NCBI RefSeq assembly: GCF_026627255.1
Contig: NZ_JAPNLM010000010.1
Coordinates: 62,001 to 126,000 of the forward strand
Length of the DNA: 64,000 nt
From: Streptomyces antarcticus
Lineage (GTDB): Bacteria > Actinomycetota > Actinomycetes > Streptomycetales > Streptomycetaceae
Direction: 5' to 3'
Positions within the stretch are counted from its first letter, which is position 1, and each line of letters starts with the position of its first letter. Below the pieces are notes generated by a model. The model was not told the origin of the DNA. It searched no databases and worked only from the letters and a program-made list of their open reading frames with translations. Of this stretch, positions 58,976 through 64,000 are shown piece after piece. Both the position numbers and the translations under genes were made by a program.

Positions 58976-59575
58976 TTGTACGAAGGCGTGGTCCAGGACC
59001 TGATCGACGAACTGGGCAGGCTGCCCGGCGTCGGGCCCAAGAGCGCGCAGCGGATCGCCTTCCACATCCTGCAGGCCGAGCCCACCGACGTCCGCCGCCT
59101 CGCGCACACGCTGCTGGAGGTCAAGGACAAGGTCCGGTTCTGCGGGGTGTGCGGGAACGTGGCGCAGGAGGAGCGGTGCGGGATCTGCCGCGATCCGCGC
59201 CGCGACACCACGGTCATCTGTGTCGTGGAGGAGCCCAAGGACGTCGTCGCGGTCGAGCGGACGCGCGAGTTCCGGGGCCGGTACCACGTCCTCGGCGGTG
59301 CGATCAGCCCGATCGAGGGCGTCGGACCGGACGACCTGCGCATCCGCGAGCTGCTGGCGCGCCTCGCGGACGGGGTGGTGACCGAGCTGATCCTCGCCAC
59401 CGACCCGAACCTGGAGGGCGAGGCGACCGCCACCTACCTCGCCCGGATGCTCAAGCCCATGGGCCTCAAGGTCACCCGCCTGGCCAGCGGGCTCCCCGTC
59501 GGGGGAGATCTGGAGTACGCGGACGAGGTCACGCTCGGGCGGGCCTTTGAAGGAAGGCGACTTCTCGATGTCTGA
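58976..59575 (+). CDS. recR: Recombination mediator RecR
   Basis: 199 residues starting at a TTG (58976) after AAAGAAGG. The N-terminal helix-hairpin-helix is GRLPGVGPKSAQRIAFHIL, the zinc finger CGVCGN…CGIC is at about residues 57-72, and the Toprim region has VEEPKDVVAVERT and the HVLGGAISPIEGVGPDDL block. It works with RecF/RecO to load RecA on gapped DNA. Its end overlaps the next gene by 8 bp. Confidence 0.96.
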   Translation: MYEGVVQDLIDELGRLPGVGPKSAQRIAFHILQAEPTDVRRLAHTLLEVKDKVRFCGVCGNVAQEERCGICRDPRRDTTVICVVEEPKDVVAVERTREFRGRYHVLGGAISPIEGVGPDDLRIRELLARLADGVVTELILATDPNLEGEATATYLARMLKPMGLKVTRLASGLPVGGDLEYADEVTLGRAFEGRRLLDV

Positions 59576-60215
59576 CGCAACCCTGCACGCAGCGGGCCCG
59601 GAACCGGGCGACTTCGCCGTCCAGACCGCGGACCAGATCGGTTCGTTCATCGTCGCGGTCACCGAGGTGGCCAAGGGCGAGGATCCGGACCGCGCCGTGC
59701 CGTTCCTGCTGCTGGAGATCTCGCAGCTGCTGCTCGCGGGCGGCCGGCTGGGCGCGTACCAGGACGTACTGCCCGACGAGCGCTACGAGCCCGACCTGGG
59801 CCCGGAGCCTGACGTGGACGACCTGCGCGAGCGCTTCGCCGTGATGCTGGAGCCGGTCGACGTCTACTCCGAGGTCTTCGACCCCTACGAGCCGCGCAAG
59901 GCCCCGGTCCCGCACCGGATCTCCGACGACGTGGCCGACGTGGTGGCCGACCTGCGGCACGGCCTGATCCACTACCAGGCGGGGCGGATCACCGAGGCGC
60001 TGTGGTGGTGGCAGTTCTCGTACTTCACCAACTGGGGCCCGACGGCCTCGGCGACCCTGCGGGCCCTGCAGTCCCTGGTGGCCCACGTGCGCCTGGACCA
60101 GCCGCTGGCGGCCCTGGACGGGCTGGACACCGACGAGGATCTGGCCGAGGACGACCTGGCCGAGCAGGCCGGGGTGGTCATGGCGGAGGAGCTCGGGGGC
60201 CTCGGCCGCAGGTGA
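59568..60215 (+). CDS. DUF5063 domain-containing protein
   Basis: 215 residues: DFAVQTADQIGSFIVAVTEVAKGEDPDRAVPFLLLEISQLLLAGGRLGA, YEVDVYSEVFDPYE-type, SDDVADVVADLRHGLIHYQAGRITEALWWWQFSYFTNWG. This is the acidic DUF5063 family that regularly follows recR in actinobacteria; its function is unknown. The ATG at 59568 overlaps the recR stop by 8 bp, indicating coupling. The C-terminus is Asp/Glu-rich. Confidence 0.88.
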   Translation: MSDATLHAAGPEPGDFAVQTADQIGSFIVAVTEVAKGEDPDRAVPFLLLEISQLLLAGGRLGAYQDVLPDERYEPDLGPEPDVDDLRERFAVMLEPVDVYSEVFDPYEPRKAPVPHRISDDVADVVADLRHGLIHYQAGRITEALWWWQFSYFTNWGPTASATLRALQSLVAHVRLDQPLAALDGLDTDEDLAEDDLAEQAGVVMAEELGGLGRR

Positions 60216-60371
60216 GGGGCCTGGTGGCGGCCTGGTGGCGGCCCGTTCGGATGTCCCGGCGCGGGAACTTCTGGGCTGATCTTTTCGTCTCATGATGTGG
60301 TACGAAGCGGTCGGATCGCGGCCGCTCGTTAGACTGCACCAGCAATGAGACGGACTGAGCGAGGAGCGCAC

Positions 60372-61642
<1,271 letters not shown>

Positions 61643-61646
<4 letters not shown>

Positions 61647-62728
61647 CCGCGCCCCGGTCCTCCGGCCCGGCTCTCGCCGTGGTCGGGGCGACCGGAGCGG
61701 TCGGTACCGTCCTGCTCCAGATCCTGTCCCAGCGGGCGGACGTCTGGGGCGACATCCGCCTGATCGCCTCCGCGCGCTCGGCCGGCCGTGTGCTGGCCGT
61801 CCGCGCGGAGGCGACCGAGGTGCTCGCCCTCACCGAGGACGCCTTCCACGGCCTCGGCCCGGGCGACGTCGTGGTCTTCCTCACGCCCGCCGCGGTCTCG
61901 GCCCGGTGGGCGCCCGTCGTCACCGCGCGCGGTGCCGTCGTCGTGGACCAGTCCGCCGCGTTCCGCGCGGACCCCGAGGTGCCGCTGGTGGTGCCCGAGG
62001 TCAACGCCCACGCCGTACGGATCCGGCCGCGCGGGATCGTCGCGGGCCCGGACTGCGTGACCGCCGCGATGAGCGCGGCCCTCGGCGCGCTGCACGCCGA
62101 GTACGGCCTGACCGAGCTGGCCGTCTCCTCGTACCAGGCCGCGGGCGCCGCCGGCCGGGCCGGCTCCGAGGCGCTGCGCCGCCAGCTGTCGCTGGTCGCC
62201 GGCACCTCCCTGGGGGAGCACCCCGGCGACGTGCGCCGGGCCGTGGGCGAGGACACCGGCCCCTTCGCGGCGCCGCTCGCCCTCAACGTCGTTCCCTGGT
62301 CGGGCGAGTTGTGCGAGGGCGGCTGGTCCTCGCACGAGCTGGCCGTACGGGCCGAGACGCGCCGGATCCTGGACCTGGAGCGGCTCCCGGTGTCGGTGAC
62401 CTGCGTACAGGTGCCGGTGGTGACCGGGCATTCGCTGACCGTGCGGGCCCGGTTCGAGAACCCGGTGGACGCCGCGCACGCCCGGAAGATCCTGGAGGCG
62501 GCGCCCGGCGTGGTGCTCGTGGACGACCCGGCGGCGGGCGAGTTCCCCACCCCCGCGGACGCCGCGGGGACCGATCCGGCCTGGGCGGGGCGGGTGCGGG
62601 TGTCGCTCGACGACCCGCGCGCGCTGGAGTTCTTCGTGTGCGCCGACAATCTGCGCAAGGGCGCCGCTCTGAATGCCACGCAGATCGCGGAACTGATCGC
62701 GGGTGAATTTGCGTATTTCGCTTTGTAG
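61643..62728 (+). CDS. asd: Aspartate-semialdehyde dehydrogenase
   Basis: 361 residues. The NADP-binding loop is VVGATGAVGTVLL. The catalytic Cys lies in IVAGPDCVTAAM, where most Asd proteins have NPNC, so the residues before the Cys differ from the consensus. SSYQAAGAAGRAG and a C-terminal dimer segment follow. It reduces aspartyl phosphate to aspartate semialdehyde, the step after ask, with which it overlaps by 4 bp. The length is near the family norm of about 340. Confidence 0.92.
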
Positions 62729-62887
62729 GATCGGTGCTGATCCCTTGATCAAAGTGATGGCCCGACTGCCGTCTCGATAGGACCGGGGCAATCGGGAAGA
62801 TCGGGAACGCATGAGGGCAATGGGGATATCGCGGGCGAGGTTGCCCGGCGCGTACAACCCTCGCGGGGGGACGCGCGTCCTACAGGC

Positions 62888-63682
62888 GTGGCAGAGGCAC
62901 TTCTCGACCTGGCCGTCCTGCCGGCGCGCACCGGGACCGTTCCGTCGCGCCGGGGATCCCGCGCGCCGGGCGGCGGTTTCCCCGTGATCGTTCCCGTCCC
63001 GCCGACGGGGCCTTCCGAGGCGTCCGTACGGGCTCCCGCGTCGGCCCGGGGCGGGCGCGTGCCCGCGCCGCGCGGCGGCGCCGGGACAGCGGCGGACGAC
63101 GGGGCGGCCGGCGACGGGACGGCGGCGGGCGGCGACACGGCCGCCGTGGCCGGGAGCGCGGCCGCCGAAGCCGCGCCGGTGGTGGCGGGCACCACCGTCG
63201 ACCACCTCACGGCGACCTACCAGGCCCACTACCGCTCGCTCCTCGGCCTGGCCGCACTGCTCCTCGACGACACCGCCTCCTGCGAGGACGTCGTCCAGGA
63301 GGCGTTCATCCGCGTCCACTCGGCCCGCAACCGGGTCCGCGACCGGGACAAGACACTGGCCTACCTGCGCCAGACCGTCGTCAACCTCTCCCGGTCCGCG
63401 CTGCGCCGCCGCATCCTCGGCCTCAAGCTGCTGTCGAAGCCGATGCCGGACATGGCCAGCGCCGAAGAAGGTGCCTACGACCAGCTGGAGCGCGACGACC
63501 TGATCAAGTCGATGCGCGGACTCCAGCGCCGACAGCGCGAGGTGCTGGTGCTGCGCTACTTCGCGGACATGACGGAGGCCCAGGTCGCCGAGACGCTCGG
63601 GATATCGATCGGTTCGGTGAAGGCGTACGGATCGCGAGGGATTGCCGCACTGCGGGTGGCGATGGAGGCTGCGCAGTCATGA
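62888..63682 (+). CDS. ECF-family RNA polymerase sigma factor with long N-terminal extension
   Basis: 264 residues from the GTG at 62888. The first 100 residues are a Gly/Ala/Pro-rich low-complexity extension. Region 2 follows (YRSLLGLAALLLDDTASCEDVVQEAFIRVHSARNRVRD), then a short linker and region 4 (QRRQREVLVLRYFADMTEAQVAETLGISIGSVKAYGSRGI). The promoter stretch before it contains GGGAAC (62801-62806), a typical ECF -35, which would fit self-activation. A 4-bp overlap couples it to the next gene. Confidence 0.9.
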   Translation: MAEALLDLAVLPARTGTVPSRRGSRAPGGGFPVIVPVPPTGPSEASVRAPASARGGRVPAPRGGAGTAADDGAAGDGTAAGGDTAAVAGSAAAEAAPVVAGTTVDHLTATYQAHYRSLLGLAALLLDDTASCEDVVQEAFIRVHSARNRVRDRDKTLAYLRQTVVNLSRSALRRRILGLKLLSKPMPDMASAEEGAYDQLERDDLIKSMRGLQRRQREVLVLRYFADMTEAQVAETLGISIGSVKAYGSRGIAALRVAMEAAQS

Positions 63683-64000
63683 CGGACGACCACACCCCGC
63701 TGTGCGGGGCGGGCGAGGAACAGGCGCTACGGGGCCTGCTGCACGGGGCCGTCGAGGGCCTGGAGCCCTCCGAAGGCGCGCTCGAACGGCTGCGGTACGC
63801 GGTCCCCGCGCGCCGGAGCCGCAGGCGCCGGGCCGTCGTGGGCGCCGCCGCGGCCGCGCTGCTGGCCGGCGCGGGGATCCCGGCCGCCGTGCACCTGAGC
63901 GGCGGCGGGAACACGGCCGCCGACCGCTCGGCGATGGCCCGGCACGGCGAGCGGTCCGGAGCCACCGCGGGCACCGCCTCCTCCGACCCGCACCAGAACG
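63679..64000 (+). CDS. Membrane partner of the ECF sigma factor, partial
   Basis: The first 107 residues are visible; the gene runs off the right edge. A cytoplasmic N-terminus of about 50 residues (CGAGEEQALRGLLHGAVEGLEPSEGALERLRYAVPARRSRRRR) leads to one membrane helix (AVVGAAAAALLAGAGIPAAV) and an extracellular Ser/Gly/Ala-rich part. ATGA coupling to the sigma gene and this topology fit an anti-sigma or sigma-partner protein, but there is no HxxxCxxC zinc motif, so it is not a classical ZAS anti-sigma factor. Confidence 0.7.
   Translation, partial: MTDDHTPLCGAGEEQALRGLLHGAVEGLEPSEGALERLRYAVPARRSRRRRAVVGAAAAALLAGAGIPAAVHLSGGGNTAADRSAMARHGERSGATAGTASSDPHQN

Overview
The window is chromosomal DNA from a Streptomyces-type actinomycete. 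It is very GC-rich, with G or C in most third codon positions, many GTG and some TTG starts, and a gene set typical of the core region of a Streptomyces chromosome: dnaK-grpE-dnaJ-hspR, clpB, pyrE, fba, purA, recR and ask-asd. From memory this resembles the S. coelicolor SCO36xx region. A perfect ParB-binding parS sequence upstream of fba fits a position in the origin-proximal arm.

Layout. 1-2 kb: an iron-sulfur membrane oxidoreductase that runs off the left edge, and a short sugar-phosphate transferase. 2-6.3 kb: the dnaK operon, with two HspR operators (HAIR) around its promoter and a strong terminator after hspR. 6.4-8.2 kb: an accessory-looking cassette with a divergent LuxR-type regulator, an exported protein carrying seven DSGWG repeats, and a translationally coupled Rieske-fold remnant without metal ligands. 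8.3-21.5 kb: a split-barrel flavin/F420-type enzyme, clpB with its own HAIR, a YbjN protein, a membrane mannosyltransferase, an aminotransferase, a Cys/Ser/Gly-rich membrane protein, DUF2617, a spermidine-synthase-like protein, a CoxG-like protein, an aldose epimerase, pyrE, parS and fba. 21.7-26.6 kb: a gamma-butyrolactone-type signalling island with an AfsA-like synthase, HAD protein, short-chain reductase, ArpA-like receptor and SARP activator; a good autoregulatory-element match lies in front of the synthase gene. 26.7-33.4 kb: RidA/HxlR, a possible gene remnant, DUF3151, the kynurenine pathway (kynA-kynU, then kynB) behind a Crp-like box, and an XRE/DUF397 pair. 33.4-39 kb: a giant secreted repeat protein and an LAxTG sortase substrate.

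39.3-48.7 kb: purA, a DAG-kinase-like protein, a P450, and two tandem NarL-type two-component systems followed by an acyltransferase. 48.7-57.5 kb: a DUF1023 hydrolase, a HIT protein, a SnoaL-like protein, a membrane Ser/Thr kinase, a DJ-1/MarR pair with a palindromic operator, a class III aminotransferase, a GntR regulator and a conserved Streptomyces hypothetical. 57.6-64 kb: a SLATT protein, ybaB-recR-DUF5063, ask (with an internal start for the beta subunit), asd, an ECF sigma factor and the start of its coupled membrane partner, cut by the right edge.

The two parts that look like self-contained systems are the DSGWG/Rieske-remnant cassette, which I cannot match to any described system, and the signalling island, whose parts are known but which sits beside no biosynthetic cluster in this window. 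Gene assignments rest on reading the translated sequences. No database search was possible.
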